Below are positions 29,842 through 42,428 of a DNA stretch of 64,000 nucleotides, piece by piece. Each line of letters starts with the position of its first letter. The stretch's first letter is position 1. This stretch comes from Pseudomonas sp. MWU13-2100 (GTDB lineage Bacteria; Pseudomonadota; Gammaproteobacteria; Pseudomonadales; Pseudomonadaceae). Position numbers and translations under genes: made by a program. Location of the stretch: the NCBI RefSeq assembly GCF_023242365.1, contig NZ_JALLIX010000011.1, positions 1 through 64,000 on the forward strand. Direction: 5' to 3'. Under the pieces are notes generated by a model that worked only from the letters and a program-made list of their open reading frames with translations, was not told where the DNA came from and searched no databases.

Positions 29842-30609
29842 CTAACGGAAATCCCTTCGTTCGCGAATCAGCACATAGGCATTATGCAGGTCGCGGGTTT
29901 TCTCCGTGGCCTCGCGCACTTGTAAAGGCGTCGCTCCACTGCCCGCGATCTTGTCAGGATGGTGGCGGCTGAGCAGGCGCCGGTAAGCCCGCTTGATTTG
30001 TGCCGGCTCACTGTTGGCCGCCACGCCCAATAACACCAGTGCCTCCTCGTAAGTCCCGGTCGTGCCCGACAGCGACTTGCGCCCGGGCTCGTAGTCATGG
30101 GCCAGGGCCTGGACCTGGTGGCTCGTCCAACCCAGCCATTTGCCCCAGAGCATGATCAGTTCACGCTCTTTCGACCCGACCCGACCGTCGGCCCAGACCA
30201 TTCGCCAGCACGCCCGCAAAACGCCTTCGGCGGCATGGGGCTGGGCCTTCAGATGGTTCAGGTAGCCGTGCAGTCGATCGCGTCCCGACTTGCCACGGTT
30301 GAACGCGGCAATCGCCCGGCGCCGCGCCGCATCGGGCATATCCAATTGACGCATTTCCTCACGCGCCTGCTGGATATGCCCGTCGACCACCTGCCCATCG
30401 CTCTTGGCCAGTCGTCCCAGCAAGACAAATAGTAATTCATCGTTGCGCAACGCCGGCTTGCCCCCCAGGCGTTCACGCAAATGGGCAAGACTGTGCAATT
30501 GCAGGCGCCGATCCAGCGCCTGCCCGAGTAAGGCGCCCAACATGGCCCCCGGAATACTGGCGATAGCAAAACCCGCCCCGGCTCCAATCAGAGTCCCTGG
30601 CCACAACAT
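29842..30609 (-). CDS. djlA: DjlA-like co-chaperone (TerB plus J domain)
   Basis: The 255-residue protein has a glycine-rich N-terminal membrane segment (about 3-28), a TerB-like helical domain (about 50-170) and a C-terminal J domain (about 185-250) with the HPD motif in SRHHPDKIAG. DjlA stimulates DnaK at the inner membrane. It follows murU by 2 nt and probably belongs to the amgK-murU transcript. Convergent with the DUF3530 gene. Confidence 0.85.
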   Translation of the reverse strand: MLWPGTLIGAGAGFAIASIPGAMLGALLGQALDRRLQLHSLAHLRERLGGKPALRNDELLFVLLGRLAKSDGQVVDGHIQQAREEMRQLDMPDAARRRAIAAFNRGKSGRDRLHGYLNHLKAQPHAAEGVLRACWRMVWADGRVGSKERELIMLWGKWLGWTSHQVQALAHDYEPGRKSLSGTTGTYEEALVLLGVAANSEPAQIKRAYRRLLSRHHPDKIAGSGATPLQVREATEKTRDLHNAYVLIRERRDFR

Positions 30610-30611
30610 AA

Positions 30612-32308
<1,697 letters not shown>

Positions 32309-32438
32309 TACATGGGTCTCCGACGACGCTAGCCGTCAAGCGGGTGTTGCTTTATTATCCAGCATCTTTTTCTGACCATCGATAGGCGTGTGACCCCCAC
32401 CGCGGGCAGATGGCACGCAGGAAGCCCGGACTAATAAG

Positions 32439-35237
32439 ATGGCATTGAAATCCCCCGCGTTTCGTAAAAAATTCCCGTTGCTGGTTACCGGCGGTTTGCT
32501 GGCTCTGCAACCTCTTGCCACCCCGTTCGCGGTCGCTGCGGAACAGTATGACTGTTCCGTCTCTGCTTCCGGCGCCTGGGACTGTGCGCCCAAAACCACT
32601 ACCGCCCAGCTGCCACCGCGTCCCGTGCATGACGGGAATGCCGAGGCCCTGGGCACTGCTGCCCCGGCGGACAGCGGTTCCAGCAGCGAGAAAGCTGCCG
32701 GCCCGGTGCTGGTCACCGAGGCCAAGGGCCGTGGTCTGAAGTCGCGCAGTGCCGACTACAGTCACCTCGACTGGGTCCCGCGTGACAAGCTGACTGCCGC
32801 GCAGTTGGCCGAAACCGGTCCTTACTGCTCTGGTTCCTATATCGAACCGATTCGTCCAGGCATGAATGACACGACGAATAAAAGTGATGCGCCGACGTTC
32901 ATCGGGGCCAAGGCTTCGCGTTATGAACAGGACAAGCAGGTCGCAACACTGGCCGGCGACGTGGTCATGCGCCAGGGCAGCATGCAGGCCGAGGCCGACG
33001 AAGCCAGCCTTTACCAGGCTGAGAACCGTGGCGAGCTGAACGGCAACGTTCGGGTTCGCGACCAGGGCGCCTTGCTGGTCGGTGACCATGCCGAGGTGCA
33101 ACTGGACACGGGCGAGTCCAAGGTCGACAACGCCGAATACGTGCTGCACAAATCCCATGTACGGGGTAACGCGCTGTACGCCAAACGTGCCGAGAACGCG
33201 ATCATCCGCCTCAAGGACGGTACGTACACCACTTGCGAACCGAACAGCAACGCCTGGCAACTCAAGGGCAACAACATCACCCTGAACCCGGCGACCGGTT
33301 TCGGTACGGCAACCAACGTGACCTTGCGGGTCAAGGACATTCCAGTCCTCTATACCCCGTACATCTACTTCCCGATCGACGATCGTCGTCAGTCCGGTTT
33401 CCTGCCGCCGAGTTTCTCCAGCGACAGCACCTCGGGTTTCAACCTGACCACGCCTTACTACTTCAACCTGGCACCGAACTACGATGCCACGCTGTATCCG
33501 CACTACATGAGCAAGCGCGGCATGTTGACCGAAGGCGAGTTCCGCTATCTGACCAAGTCCAGCGAAGGCCAGTTCGGCGGCGCATTCCTGAGCGACGAGA
33601 GCAACGACCGCGCTAAACAGTCGGATGCCACCAAAGATCGCTACATGATCAATTGGCAGAATAAGAGCGGGTTGGACTCACGGGTACTGACCACGGTTGA
33701 CTACACCAAGATCAGCGATCCGTATTACTTCCAGGATTTGCAGACCAACCAGCTCGGCGTCAAGAACGTTGACTATGTGAATCAGCAGGCCATGACAACC
33801 TATCGTGGTGACAACTTCACCGCGCAGTTGAACGTACAGGCCTACCAATTGGCCAGCGTGGCCGTTATCACACCGTATAACCGCCTGCCGCAGATTACCT
33901 TCAACGGCACCCTGCCCTATCATCCGGAAGGCCTCAATTTCACCTATGAAACTGAAGCCGTTCGCTTCGAGCGAAGCCTGGAAACCGGGACCTTCGCCGA
34001 CAAGGATGGCGTCACCGCTCCACGTCTGGACACCAACGTGACTGGTCTCGCCCGCGCCAACGGCGACCGTTTGAACCTCAAGCCGGGGGTCAGCCTGCCG
34101 CTCAACTGGACCTATGGTTTTGTAACACCGTCGCTCAAGTACCAGTACACCCAATACGATCTGGATCTGGGTTCACTGGGCCAGTCTCAAATCGTGGCAG
34201 CCCAGGCGGCTAATCCGAATTACGTCGGTGGAACCTACAGCAGCTCGCAAAGCCGTGCCGTCCCCATCGCCAGCATCGACAGCGGCCTGTACTTCGACCG
34301 CAACACTGAAATGTTCGGCACCAACTATCGGCAGACCCTGGAGCCTCGCCTGTTCTATCTCTATGTTCCAGAGAAAGATCAGAAAAATATTCCGGTGTTT
34401 GATACTGCCGAGTACAGCTTCAACTACGCCTCGCTGTTCCGTGACAACCGCTTCTCCGGCAACGACCGCGTCGGCGACGAGAACAAGCTGTCCTTGGGTG
34501 TCACCAGCCGCTGGATCGAGGACAACGGTTTCGAACGTCAGCGTGTGAGTGTTGGCCAGGCGTACTACTTCAAGGATCGCACCGTGCAGTTGCCGGGCGT
34601 GGACTTCACTACTCGTGCCGACGCCAAGACCAATGTCTCGCCGTATGCACTGGAGTACGCCTACAACTTCAACCACGACTGGCGCGCCACGGCCGACTAC
34701 AACTGGGATCCGAAAAGTCACCAGCCACGTTCCGGCAGTGCGATGTTCCACTACCAGCCTGAAGACAACCCGAACAAGGTTATCAACGCCGGCTATCGCT
34801 ATCGCAACGACCAGGTGATCTACAACCAGAACACCGGCCAATGGCAGTTCGGCGGCGACTACGGCACACCAGGCCAACCCGGCTTCGTGAAGGACTACTA
34901 CAAGATCGAGCAGCACGACTTCTCGGTCATCTGGCCGGTCGTTCCGCAGTGGAATGTCATCAGCCGCTGGCAGTACGACTACAACCGCAACCGTACGCTG
35001 GAAGCCTTCGGTGGCTTCGAGTACGACAACTGCTGCTGGAAAATGCGCCTGATCAACCGCTATTGGGTCCAGTATGACGAGTTCAGTCAACTGGCTCCGC
35101 AAAACGAACGAGGCGACCACGGTATCTTCCTTCAGTTTGTACTGAAGGGCCTGGGTGGCGTCATGGGCAACAAGGTTGAGAGCTTCCTCGACAAAGGCAT
35201 CCAAGGTTATCGTGAACGTGAAGATCAAGCTTTCTGA
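32439..35237 (+). CDS. lptD: LPS-assembly outer-membrane protein LptD
   Basis: Outer-membrane barrel that inserts lipopolysaccharide into the outer leaflet with LptE. The 932-residue protein has a signal peptide (about 1-33, [17 protein letters not shown]), a Pseudomonas-type N-terminal insert to about 140, the OstA/LptA-like periplasmic domain (about 145-280: [18 protein letters not shown]) and the large barrel (about 300-900). Cysteines near both domains ([24 protein letters not shown]) fit the needed disulfides. surA overlaps its end, an old partnership since SurA folds LptD. Confidence 0.96.
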   Translation: MALKSPAFRKKFPLLVTGGLLALQPLATPFAVAAEQYDCSVSASGAWDCAPKTTTAQLPPRPVHDGNAEALGTAAPADSGSSSEKAAGPVLVTEAKGRGLKSRSADYSHLDWVPRDKLTAAQLAETGPYCSGSYIEPIRPGMNDTTNKSDAPTFIGAKASRYEQDKQVATLAGDVVMRQGSMQAEADEASLYQAENRGELNGNVRVRDQGALLVGDHAEVQLDTGESKVDNAEYVLHKSHVRGNALYAKRAENAIIRLKDGTYTTCEPNSNAWQLKGNNITLNPATGFGTATNVTLRVKDIPVLYTPYIYFPIDDRRQSGFLPPSFSSDSTSGFNLTTPYYFNLAPNYDATLYPHYMSKRGMLTEGEFRYLTKSSEGQFGGAFLSDESNDRAKQSDATKDRYMINWQNKSGLDSRVLTTVDYTKISDPYYFQDLQTNQLGVKNVDYVNQQAMTTYRGDNFTAQLNVQAYQLASVAVITPYNRLPQITFNGTLPYHPEGLNFTYETEAVRFERSLETGTFADKDGVTAPRLDTNVTGLARANGDRLNLKPGVSLPLNWTYGFVTPSLKYQYTQYDLDLGSLGQSQIVAAQAANPNYVGGTYSSSQSRAVPIASIDSGLYFDRNTEMFGTNYRQTLEPRLFYLYVPEKDQKNIPVFDTAEYSFNYASLFRDNRFSGNDRVGDENKLSLGVTSRWIEDNGFERQRVSVGQAYYFKDRTVQLPGVDFTTRADAKTNVSPYALEYAYNFNHDWRATADYNWDPKSHQPRSGSAMFHYQPEDNPNKVINAGYRYRNDQVIYNQNTGQWQFGGDYGTPGQPGFVKDYYKIEQHDFSVIWPVVPQWNVISRWQYDYNRNRTLEAFGGFEYDNCCWKMRLINRYWVQYDEFSQLAPQNERGDHGIFLQFVLKGLGGVMGNKVESFLDKGIQGYREREDQAF

Positions 35238-36534
35238 TTGTCTGCGCCCGCTGATGCTGGGCGCGCTGGTCCTGAGCGCAGCGGTTCACGCCGCTGTGCA
35301 GCCCCTCGACAACGTCGTGGCCATCGTCGACAACGATGTCATCATGCAGAGCCAACTGGACCAGCGCGTCCACGAGGTTCAGCAGACCATTGCCAAGCGC
35401 GGTGGCGGCGTGCCGCCCACCAGCGTCCTCGACCAACAGGTCCTGGACCGCTTGATCGTCGAAAACCTGCAATTGCAGATCGGCGAACGCTCGGGTATCC
35501 GCATCAGTGATGATGAGTTGAACCAGGCGATCGGCACCATTGCCCAGCGCAACAACATGAGCATCGATCAGTTCCGCGCGGCCCTGACCCACGACGGCCT
35601 CTCCTATGAGGACGCCCGTGACCAGGTTCGCCGGGAAATGATCATCAGCCGTGTGCGCCAGCGTCGTGTCGCCGAGCGGGTCCAGGTGTCGGAACAGGAA
35701 GTGAAGAACTTCCTCGCCTCGGACCTGGGCAAGATGCAGCTCTCCGAAGAACTGCACCTGGCCAATATCCTGATTTCGGTTCCGGACAGCGCCAGCTCGC
35801 AAGCCATCCAGGCCGCAGCGGCCCAGGCCCAGGACCTCTACCGGCAGCTCAAGCAAGGCGCTGACTTCGGTCAGTTGGCCATTGCCCACTCCGGCAGCGA
35901 TAACGCCCTGGAAGGCGGCGACATGGGCTGGCGTAAACCAGCTCAGTTGCCACCGCCGTTCGACCGCATGCTCAGCAGCATGGCAATCGGCGACATCAGC
36001 GAACCGACACGCACCCCTGGGGGCTTCATTATCCTGAAGGTCCTGGAGAAGCGCGGTGGCGAGACACAGATGCGTGACGAAGTGCATGTCCGTCACATCC
36101 TGATCAAGCCCAACGCCATTCGCAGCGAAGCCGAAACCCAAGCCCTGGCGCAGAAACTCTACGAGCGGATCTCCAACGGCGAAGATTTCGGTACGCTGGC
36201 CAAGAGCTTCTCGGAAGACCCGGGCTCGGCGCTTAACGGCGGCGACCTGAACTGGGTCGACCCGAACGCACTGGTGCCGGAATTCCGCGAAGTGATGGCC
36301 AAGACCCCGCAAGGCGTCCTGTCCAAGCCGTTCAAGACCCAATATGGCTGGCACGTACTGGAAGTCCTTGGCCGTCGCGCCACCGACAGCACCACCCAGG
36401 CCCGCGAACAGCAAGCCATGACCGTGCTGCGTAATCGCAAATATGATGAAGAGCTGCAAACCTGGCTGCGTCAGATCCGCGACGAAGCCTACGTTGAAAT
36501 CAAGCTCCCCGGCGCGGAACAGGCGCCAAAGTGA
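35212..36534 (+). CDS. surA: Periplasmic chaperone/peptidyl-prolyl isomerase SurA
   Basis: Outer-membrane protein chaperone. It is 440 residues from the GTG at 35212, which has AAGG 5 nt upstream; a GTG two codons later (35218) is an alternative. Signal peptide to about residue 28 (LVLSAAVHA), N-domain, then two parvulin repeats (each with [10 protein letters not shown].. or [10 protein letters not shown].. and GGDMGW or GGDLNW) and a C-terminal helix. The reading frame starts 26 nt inside lptD. Confidence 0.95.
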   Translation: MNVKIKLSDCLRPLMLGALVLSAAVHAAVQPLDNVVAIVDNDVIMQSQLDQRVHEVQQTIAKRGGGVPPTSVLDQQVLDRLIVENLQLQIGERSGIRISDDELNQAIGTIAQRNNMSIDQFRAALTHDGLSYEDARDQVRREMIISRVRQRRVAERVQVSEQEVKNFLASDLGKMQLSEELHLANILISVPDSASSQAIQAAAAQAQDLYRQLKQGADFGQLAIAHSGSDNALEGGDMGWRKPAQLPPPFDRMLSSMAIGDISEPTRTPGGFIILKVLEKRGGETQMRDEVHVRHILIKPNAIRSEAETQALAQKLYERISNGEDFGTLAKSFSEDPGSALNGGDLNWVDPNALVPEFREVMAKTPQGVLSKPFKTQYGWHVLEVLGRRATDSTTQAREQQAMTVLRNRKYDEELQTWLRQIRDEAYVEIKLPGAEQAPK

Positions 36535-37520
36535 AACCCCAGCGTTTCGCGTTGACACCCGGCGAGCCGGCGGGCATTGGTCCAGACCTTTGCCTGCTGC
36601 TCGCCTCGCAGTCCCAGCCCTACCCCCTGATCGCCATTACCAGCCGTGACCTGCTCTGCGAGCGGGCCGCGCAGCTGGGCGTGGCTGTCGATCTACTGCC
36701 CGTGACACCAGGCCAGTGGCCTGACCAACCGGCAGCAGCGGGTAGCCTGTATGTCTGGGATACCCCGCTGGCGACCCCGGTCGTTGCAGGACAACTGGAC
36801 CGGGCCAATGCCGCCTTTGTCCTGGAAACCCTGACCCGTGCCGGCCAAGGCTGCCTGGACGGCGATTTCGCCGGCATGATCACCGCCCCGGTGCACAAAG
36901 GCGTGATCAATGACTCAGGGATCGCCTTTTCCGGCCACACCGAATTCCTCGCCGACCTGACCCACACCACCCAGGTGGTGATGATGCTGGCGACCCGAGG
37001 ACTGCGCGTGGCCCTGGTGACCACCCACCTGCCCCTGCGACAGGTCGCCGATGCGATCACCCCGGAGCGCCTGGAACGGGTCACCCGTATCCTGCACGGC
37101 GACCTGCGGGAAAAGTTCGGCATTGCCACGCCTCGTATCCTGGTTTGCGGGCTCAACCCCCATGCTGGCGAAGGTGGGCACCTGGGCCATGAAGAAATCG
37201 ACATCATCGAACCGACATTGGAGCGCCTGCGCGGCGAGGGCATGGACCTGCGTGGCCCGCTGCCTGCCGACACTCTGTTTACCCCCAAATATCTGGAGCA
37301 CTGCGACGCGGTGCTGGCGATGTACCACGACCAGGGCCTGCCCGTGCTGAAATACAAAGGTTTCGGTGCCGCAGTCAACGTGACCCTGGGCTTGCCGATC
37401 ATCCGCACCTCGGTCGACCACGGCACCGCCCTGGACCTGGCCGGCAGTGGCAACATCGACACCGGCAGCCTGCAAGTCGCCCTGGAAACCGCCTACCAGA
37501 TGGCCGAGACCCGTTTATGA
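36531..37520 (+). CDS. pdxA: 4-hydroxythreonine-4-phosphate dehydrogenase
   Basis: NAD-dependent step of vitamin B6 synthesis. The 329-residue protein has [14 protein letters not shown] at the start, the metal-binding [22 protein letters not shown] and [12 protein letters not shown]. It begins at a GTG inside the surA stop (GTGA, 4-nt overlap) and overlaps rsmA by 4 nt at the other end. Confidence 0.96.
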   Translation: MKPQRFALTPGEPAGIGPDLCLLLASQSQPYPLIAITSRDLLCERAAQLGVAVDLLPVTPGQWPDQPAAAGSLYVWDTPLATPVVAGQLDRANAAFVLETLTRAGQGCLDGDFAGMITAPVHKGVINDSGIAFSGHTEFLADLTHTTQVVMMLATRGLRVALVTTHLPLRQVADAITPERLERVTRILHGDLREKFGIATPRILVCGLNPHAGEGGHLGHEEIDIIEPTLERLRGEGMDLRGPLPADTLFTPKYLEHCDAVLAMYHDQGLPVLKYKGFGAAVNVTLGLPIIRTSVDHGTALDLAGSGNIDTGSLQVALETAYQMAETRL

Positions 37521-38335
37521 CCGAGCAATACCAACACCGGGCGCGCAAGCGTTTCGGGCAAAACTTCCTGCACGACGCCGGCGTGATCGACCGCATCCTG
37601 CGCGCCATCCATGCCAAGGCCGATGACCGCCTGCTGGAAATCGGCCCGGGCCAGGGCGCCTTGACCGAAGGCCTGCTCAACAGTGGCGCACAGCTGGATG
37701 TCGTCGAACTGGACAAGGACCTGGTACCGATCCTCAACCAGCAATTCGGCAGCAGAGCCAATTTCCACCTGCACCAGGGCGACGCGCTGAAGTTCGACTT
37801 CACCAGCCTGAACCCGGCGCCCAACAGCCTGCGGGTGGTCGGCAACCTGCCCTACAACATCTCCACGCCGCTGATCTTCCATCTGCTGCACAATGCCAGC
37901 CTGATTCGCGACATGCACTTCATGTTGCAGAAGGAAGTGGTCGAGCGCCTGGCCGCCGGCCCTGGCGGCGGCGACTGGGGACGTCTGTCGATCATGGTCC
38001 AGTACCATTGCCGCGTGGAGCATCTGTTCAATGTCGGCCCGGGCGCCTTCAACCCGCCGCCCAAGGTCGACTCAGCCATCGTGCGCCTGGTGCCCCACGC
38101 CGTCCTGCCCCACCCGGCCAAGGATCACCGGCTCTTGGAGCGCGTGGTGCGCGAAGCCTTCAACCAGCGCCGCAAAACCTTGCGCAACACCCTCAAGGCC
38201 CTGCTCAGCAATGCCGAGATCGAAGCCGCCGGCGTCGACGGCAGCCTGCGCCCGGAACAGCTCGACCTGGCCGCCTTCGTGCGCCTGGCCGACAAACTCA
38301 GTGAGCAGCCCGTCCCGGCCCCCGACGTCAACTGA
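37517..38335 (+). CDS. rsmA: 16S rRNA A1518/A1519 dimethyltransferase (KsgA)
   Basis: Dimethylates two adjacent adenines near the 3' end of 16S rRNA. The 272-residue protein has [11 protein letters not shown] at the start, the SAM-binding [11 protein letters not shown] and the catalytic NLPYNIS. It is fourth in the lptD-surA-pdxA-rsmA-apaG-apaH series and is read through 4-nt overlaps. Confidence 0.97.
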   Translation: MTEQYQHRARKRFGQNFLHDAGVIDRILRAIHAKADDRLLEIGPGQGALTEGLLNSGAQLDVVELDKDLVPILNQQFGSRANFHLHQGDALKFDFTSLNPAPNSLRVVGNLPYNISTPLIFHLLHNASLIRDMHFMLQKEVVERLAAGPGGGDWGRLSIMVQYHCRVEHLFNVGPGAFNPPPKVDSAIVRLVPHAVLPHPAKDHRLLERVVREAFNQRRKTLRNTLKALLSNAEIEAAGVDGSLRPEQLDLAAFVRLADKLSEQPVPAPDVN

Positions 38336-38442
38336 TCTCGCGGGTGGCGGGCCAGCGTCCATCTCTGGCCTACTACCCGGGACTTGACCTAGACTGGGCT
38401 TCGTCCAGCGTCTCTTGCGCTTCAGCTTCCAAGGCCTCTTGC

Positions 38443-38823
38443 ATGTCCGATCCTCGTTACCAGGTCGACGTCAGCGTCGTCACTCGCTTCCTTGCAGAAC
38501 AATCGCAACCCGAGCAGAACCGCTTTGCCTTCGCCTACACCATCACGGTGCAGAACAACGGCGAACTGCCCGCCCGGTTGATGTCACGGCACTGGGTGAT
38601 CACCGATGGCGACGGTCATGTGGAAGAAGTCCGCGGCGCCGGCGTCGTCGGCCAGCAACCGCTGATCGAGGTCGGCCAGAGCCACACCTACAGCAGCGGC
38701 ACGGTGATGACGACAAAAGTCGGCAACATGCAGGGCACCTACCAGATGCTGGCCGAGGACGGTAAGCACTTCGACGCCGTGATCGCACCCTTCCGCCTTG
38801 CCGTCCCGGGGTCCCTGCACTGA
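38443..38823 (+). CDS. apaG: ApaG (DUF525) protein
   Basis: A 126-residue all-beta protein of the ApaG family. It is normally encoded with apaH and has the conserved [22 protein letters not shown] stretch (in parts: [18 protein letters not shown]). The biochemical role is unsettled. The ATG at 38443 is chosen; 33 upstream codons overlap intergenic DNA after rsmA. It shares one base with the apaH start. Confidence 0.93.
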   Translation: MSDPRYQVDVSVVTRFLAEQSQPEQNRFAFAYTITVQNNGELPARLMSRHWVITDGDGHVEEVRGAGVVGQQPLIEVGQSHTYSSGTVMTTKVGNMQGTYQMLAEDGKHFDAVIAPFRLAVPGSLH

Positions 38824-39698
38824 TGGCGGTGTACGCCGTCGGCGACCTGCAAGGCTGCCTGGAACCGCTCAAGTGCCTGCTTGAACGCGTCAAGTTCGAT
38901 CCGGCCCAGGATAAGCTGTGGCTGGTGGGCGACCTGGTCAACCGGGGCCCGCAATCCCTGGAAACCCTGCGTTTTCTCTACGGCATGCGCGAGTCGCTGG
39001 TCTGCGTGCTGGGCAATCATGACCTGCACCTGCTCGCCGCCGGACACAATGTCGAACGGCTGAAAAAAAGCGATACGCTGCGCGAGATCCTCGACGCACC
39101 GGATAGCGCCGATCTGCTGGACTGGCTGCGCCGCCAGAAGCTGCTGCACCATGATGCCGAGCGCAATGTGGCCCTGGTCCATGCCGGCATTCCACCCCAG
39201 TGGACACTGAAGAAAGCGCTCAAATACGCCGCCGAAGTGGAAGCCGCCTTGCGCGATGACAACCTGCTGACGCCTTTCCTCGACGGTATGTACGGCAATG
39301 AGCCGAACAAGTGGAGTAGCGATCTGCAAGGTGTGCCCCGCCTGCGGGTGATCACCAACTACTTTACCCGCATGCGCTTCTGCACCGCCGACGGCAAGCT
39401 CGACCTCAAGGGCAAGGAAGGCGCCGATACCGCGCCCCGCGGTTACGCCCCCTGGTTCAGCTACAAGGAACGCAAGACCCACGACCTGAAGATCATCTTC
39501 GGCCACTGGGCGGCCCTTGAAGGCCAATGCGACGAGCCCGGCATCTTCGCCCTCGATACCGGCTGCGTCTGGGGCGGTGCCATGACCCTGATGAACGTCG
39601 ACAGCGGTGAGCTTCTGACCTGCAAGTGCGATGCCCAGGGTGGCGTCGCTCCGCCACCAACCCTGGCCGAGCGCTTCCGAGCCTGGTTATATCGCTAG
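38823..39698 (+). CDS. apaH: Symmetrical diadenosine tetraphosphatase
   Basis: Hydrolyses Ap4A and also removes Np4 caps from RNA. The 291-residue metallophosphatase has the three metal motifs [14 protein letters not shown] and GNHD near the N-terminus, and FGHWAALEG and LDTGCVWGG later. The ATG overlaps the apaG stop (TGATG). Confidence 0.96.
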   Translation: MAVYAVGDLQGCLEPLKCLLERVKFDPAQDKLWLVGDLVNRGPQSLETLRFLYGMRESLVCVLGNHDLHLLAAGHNVERLKKSDTLREILDAPDSADLLDWLRRQKLLHHDAERNVALVHAGIPPQWTLKKALKYAAEVEAALRDDNLLTPFLDGMYGNEPNKWSSDLQGVPRLRVITNYFTRMRFCTADGKLDLKGKEGADTAPRGYAPWFSYKERKTHDLKIIFGHWAALEGQCDEPGIFALDTGCVWGGAMTLMNVDSGELLTCKCDAQGGVAPPPTLAERFRAWLYR

Positions 39699-39734
39699 AC
39701 TGTAAGACCTACCCGCCCCCCGACGGAGCCCAGC

Positions 39735-40064
39735 ATGACCGAATTCAAACGTATCCCGCCCGAACAAGCCCAGGCCCTGCGCGAGCACGGCGCCGTGGTT
39801 GTCGACGTCCGCGACCCGCAGGCTTTCGCCCTGAACCACATCAGCGGCGCCCGGCACCTGGACAACCACAACATAGCCGACTTCATTCGCGCCGCCGACC
39901 TCGATGCGCCAACGGTGGTGTGCTGCTACCACGGCAATTCGAGCCAGAGCGCCGCCGCCTACCTGATCAGCCAGGGCTTCAGCGACGTCTACAGCCTGGA
40001 CGGTGGCTTCGAACTGTGGCGCACGACCTATCCGTCAGAAATTGCTCAAGATATTTCCGAATAA
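39735..40064 (+). CDS. glpE: Thiosulfate sulfurtransferase GlpE (rhodanese)
   Basis: Single-domain rhodanese, 109 residues, cytoplasmic. The active-site loop is CCYHGNSS with the catalytic cysteine at C64 (C65 in E. coli GlpE). It ends the lptD cluster and is followed by a hairpin. Confidence 0.93.
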   Translation: MTEFKRIPPEQAQALREHGAVVVDVRDPQAFALNHISGARHLDNHNIADFIRAADLDAPTVVCCYHGNSSQSAAAYLISQGFSDVYSLDGGFELWRTTYPSEIAQDISE

Positions 40065-40365
40065 TTTTTTTCTGTTGCTGAAGCCCGCGGGATTCGCGGG
40101 CTAGAGCCTTTCCTGACGAACGGTCAGGCGCAACTAATTGATCATCTTGACTTGACCCCGCCGATTCCGAACTATCCTTAAGCGCAGGCCATCCAAATCA
40201 GGGGAGAGCCGGTACACCGGCGTACGGGTCATCGGTAGTAATTTTCAAAGTGATCATCGCTTTGAAGGTGTTCTGGGGGGTAAACGGCAACGGCTTTCGC
40301 GGTTGCGTGCCAGCACTGGACTGACTGATCCGGCACCGGCTCCACGTATCGAGCGAGGTGACGTC
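40065..40365 (+). other. 301-bp glpE-prkA intergenic region and prkA leader
   Basis: Contents in order are a hairpin AGCCCGCG/CGCGGGCT (40083-40103, glpE terminator without a T-run) and CTATCCTTAA at 40172-40181, which differs by one base from the RpoS-type extended -10 CTATACTTAA. Next come a small hairpin GCCGG-TACA-CCGGC (40208-40221) and a 19-bp near-perfect dyad CAAAGTGATCATCGCTTTG (40246-40264). The prkA ribosome site GAGG is at about 40355. No gene is present. Confidence 0.6.
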
Positions 40366-42288
40366 ATGAGCATTTTCAGCCATTTCCAACAACGCTTCGA
40401 ATCCACACGGCAAGAAGAACTCACGCTGCAGGAGTACCTCGAACTGTGCAAAAAGGATCGCAGCGCTTACGCGTCAGCAGCTGAACGGCTGCTACTGGCA
40501 ATCGGCGAACCCGAACTGCTGGATACGTCCACCAACTCACGGTTGTCGCGCATCTTCTCCAACAAGGTGATTCGGCGCTATCCGGCCTTTGAAGACTTCC
40601 ACGGGATGGAAGAATGCATCGACCAGATCGTCTCGTATTTCCGCCATGCCGCCCAAGGCCTGGAAGAGAAGAAGCAGATCCTCTATCTGCTCGGTCCGGT
40701 GGGCGGCGGTAAATCGTCCCTGGCCGAAAAACTGAAACAGCTGATCGAGAAGGTCCCCTTCTACGCGATCAAGGGTTCGCCGGTCTTCGAATCACCCCTG
40801 GGGCTGTTCAATGCCACCGAAGACGGCGCGATCCTCGAGGAGGACTTCGGGATTCCCCGACGCTATCTGAACACCATCATGTCACCCTGGGCCACCAAGC
40901 GCCTGGCCGAGTTCGGCGGTGACATCAGCCAGTTCCGGGTGGTCAAGCTCTATCCCTCGATCCTCAACCAGATCGCCGTGGCCAAGACCGAACCTGGAGA
41001 CGAAAACAACCAGGACATCTCCGCCCTCGTGGGCAAGGTCGATATCCGCAAGCTCGAAGAGTTTCCACAGAACGACGCCGACGCCTACAGCTACTCGGGC
41101 GCCCTGTGCCGGGCCAACCAGGGCCTGATGGAATTCGTGGAAATGTTCAAGGCACCGATCAAGGTGCTGCACCCGCTGCTGACCGCCACCCAGGAAGGCA
41201 ACTACAACAGTACCGAAGGCCTGGGGGCGATTCCGTTCACTGGCATCCTGCTGGCCCACTCCAACGAATCGGAGTGGCACACCTTCCGCAACAACAAGAA
41301 CAACGAAGCCTTCATCGACCGGATCTACATTGTCAAAGTCCCGTATTGCCTGCGGGTCAGCGACGAAGTGAAGATCTACGACAAGCTGTTGTTCAACAGC
41401 TCCCTGGCCAAGGCCCACTGCGCGCCCGACACCCTGAAGATGCTTGCCCAGTTCACCGTGCTGTCGCGTCTCAAGGAGCCGGAAAACTCGAACATCTACT
41501 CGAAAATGCGCGTCTATGACGGCGAAAACCTCAAAGACACCGATCCAAAGGCCAAATCGATCCAGGAGTACCGCGACAGCGCGGGCGTCGACGAAGGCAT
41601 GAATGGTCTTTCGACCCGCTTCGCCTTCAAGATCCTCTCGAAAGTCTTCAACTTCGATCCCCACGAGATCGCCGCCAACCCGGTGCACCTGCTCTACGTG
41701 CTGGAGCAGCAGATCGAACAGGAACAGTTCCAGGCCGAAACCCGCGAGCGCTACCTGCGCTTCCTCAAGGAATACCTGGCTCCGCGCTATATCGAGTTCA
41801 TCGGCAAGGAAATCCAGACCGCGTACCTGGAGTCCTACAGCGAGTACGGTCAGAACATCTTCGACCGCTACGTGCTGTACGCCGACTTCTGGATTCAGGA
41901 TCAGGAATACCGCGACCCGGAAACCGGCGAAATCCTCAACCGCGTAGCCCTGAACGAAGAGCTGGAGAAAATCGAAAAACCGGCCGGCATCAGCAATCCG
42001 AAGGATTTCCGCAACGAGATCGTCAACTTCGTCCTGCGCGCCCGGGCCAACAACAACGGCAAGAATCCGACCTGGCTCAGCTACGAGAAGCTGCGGGTGG
42101 TGATCGAGAAGAAAATGTTCTCCAACACCGAGGATCTGCTGCCAGTCATCAGTTTCAACGCCAAAGCCAGCAAAGAGGATCAACAAAAGCACAACGACTT
42201 CGTCACCCGCATGGTCGAACGTGGCTACACCGACAAACAGGTACGACTGCTCTCCGAGTGGTACCTGCGGGTCAGAAAATCGCAGTAG
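40366..42288 (+). CDS. prkA: Serine protein kinase PrkA (AAA domain)
   Basis: Stress- and starvation-linked protein kinase or AAA protease-like protein of the YeaG family, 640 residues. It has the P-loop GPVGGGKS at about 110-117, the PrkA AAA core to about 390 and the C-terminal PrkA domain. The ATG at 40366 is preceded by GAGG. The three genes prkA-yeaH-spoVR form the widespread E. coli yeaGH-ycgB stress set, RpoS-controlled there, which agrees with the RpoS-like box upstream. Confidence 0.94.
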   Translation: MSIFSHFQQRFESTRQEELTLQEYLELCKKDRSAYASAAERLLLAIGEPELLDTSTNSRLSRIFSNKVIRRYPAFEDFHGMEECIDQIVSYFRHAAQGLEEKKQILYLLGPVGGGKSSLAEKLKQLIEKVPFYAIKGSPVFESPLGLFNATEDGAILEEDFGIPRRYLNTIMSPWATKRLAEFGGDISQFRVVKLYPSILNQIAVAKTEPGDENNQDISALVGKVDIRKLEEFPQNDADAYSYSGALCRANQGLMEFVEMFKAPIKVLHPLLTATQEGNYNSTEGLGAIPFTGILLAHSNESEWHTFRNNKNNEAFIDRIYIVKVPYCLRVSDEVKIYDKLLFNSSLAKAHCAPDTLKMLAQFTVLSRLKEPENSNIYSKMRVYDGENLKDTDPKAKSIQEYRDSAGVDEGMNGLSTRFAFKILSKVFNFDPHEIAANPVHLLYVLEQQIEQEQFQAETRERYLRFLKEYLAPRYIEFIGKEIQTAYLESYSEYGQNIFDRYVLYADFWIQDQEYRDPETGEILNRVALNEELEKIEKPAGISNPKDFRNEIVNFVLRARANNNGKNPTWLSYEKLRVVIEKKMFSNTEDLLPVISFNAKASKEDQQKHNDFVTRMVERGYTDKQVRLLSEWYLRVRKSQ

Positions 42289-42428
42289 TAACGGCAGCTG
42301 CAAGCGGCACGCGACAAGCCGCGGGCACGTTTATCGACGTGCCTGCGGTGCAGGAGCTGACCGCTTGTCTTTAAGCTTCCAGCTTGGCGCTTGAAGCTTG
42401 TAACTTGAAGCTGTCCGGAGGGCTCCTC
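42289..42428. repeat. prkA-yeaH spacer with hairpin and CTTGAAGC-type repeats
   Basis: A 12-bp stem CCGCGGGCACGT/ACGTGCCTGCGG with loop TTATCG and one G-T pair (42319-42348) is followed by a tract of short imperfect units around AGCTTCCAGCTT..GCTTGAAGCTTG..CTTGAAGCT (about 42375-42413). Tracts of this kind are common in Pseudomonas intergenic DNA. They may modulate read-through from prkA to yeaH. Confidence 0.6.

Noticed and set aside
42375..42413. Short repeats resembling a CRISPR or VNTR tract
   Set aside because: Units are 7-11 nt, imperfect and without spacers. They fit the common Pseudomonas intergenic CTTGAAGC-type repeats. No cas genes or regular arrays occur in the window.
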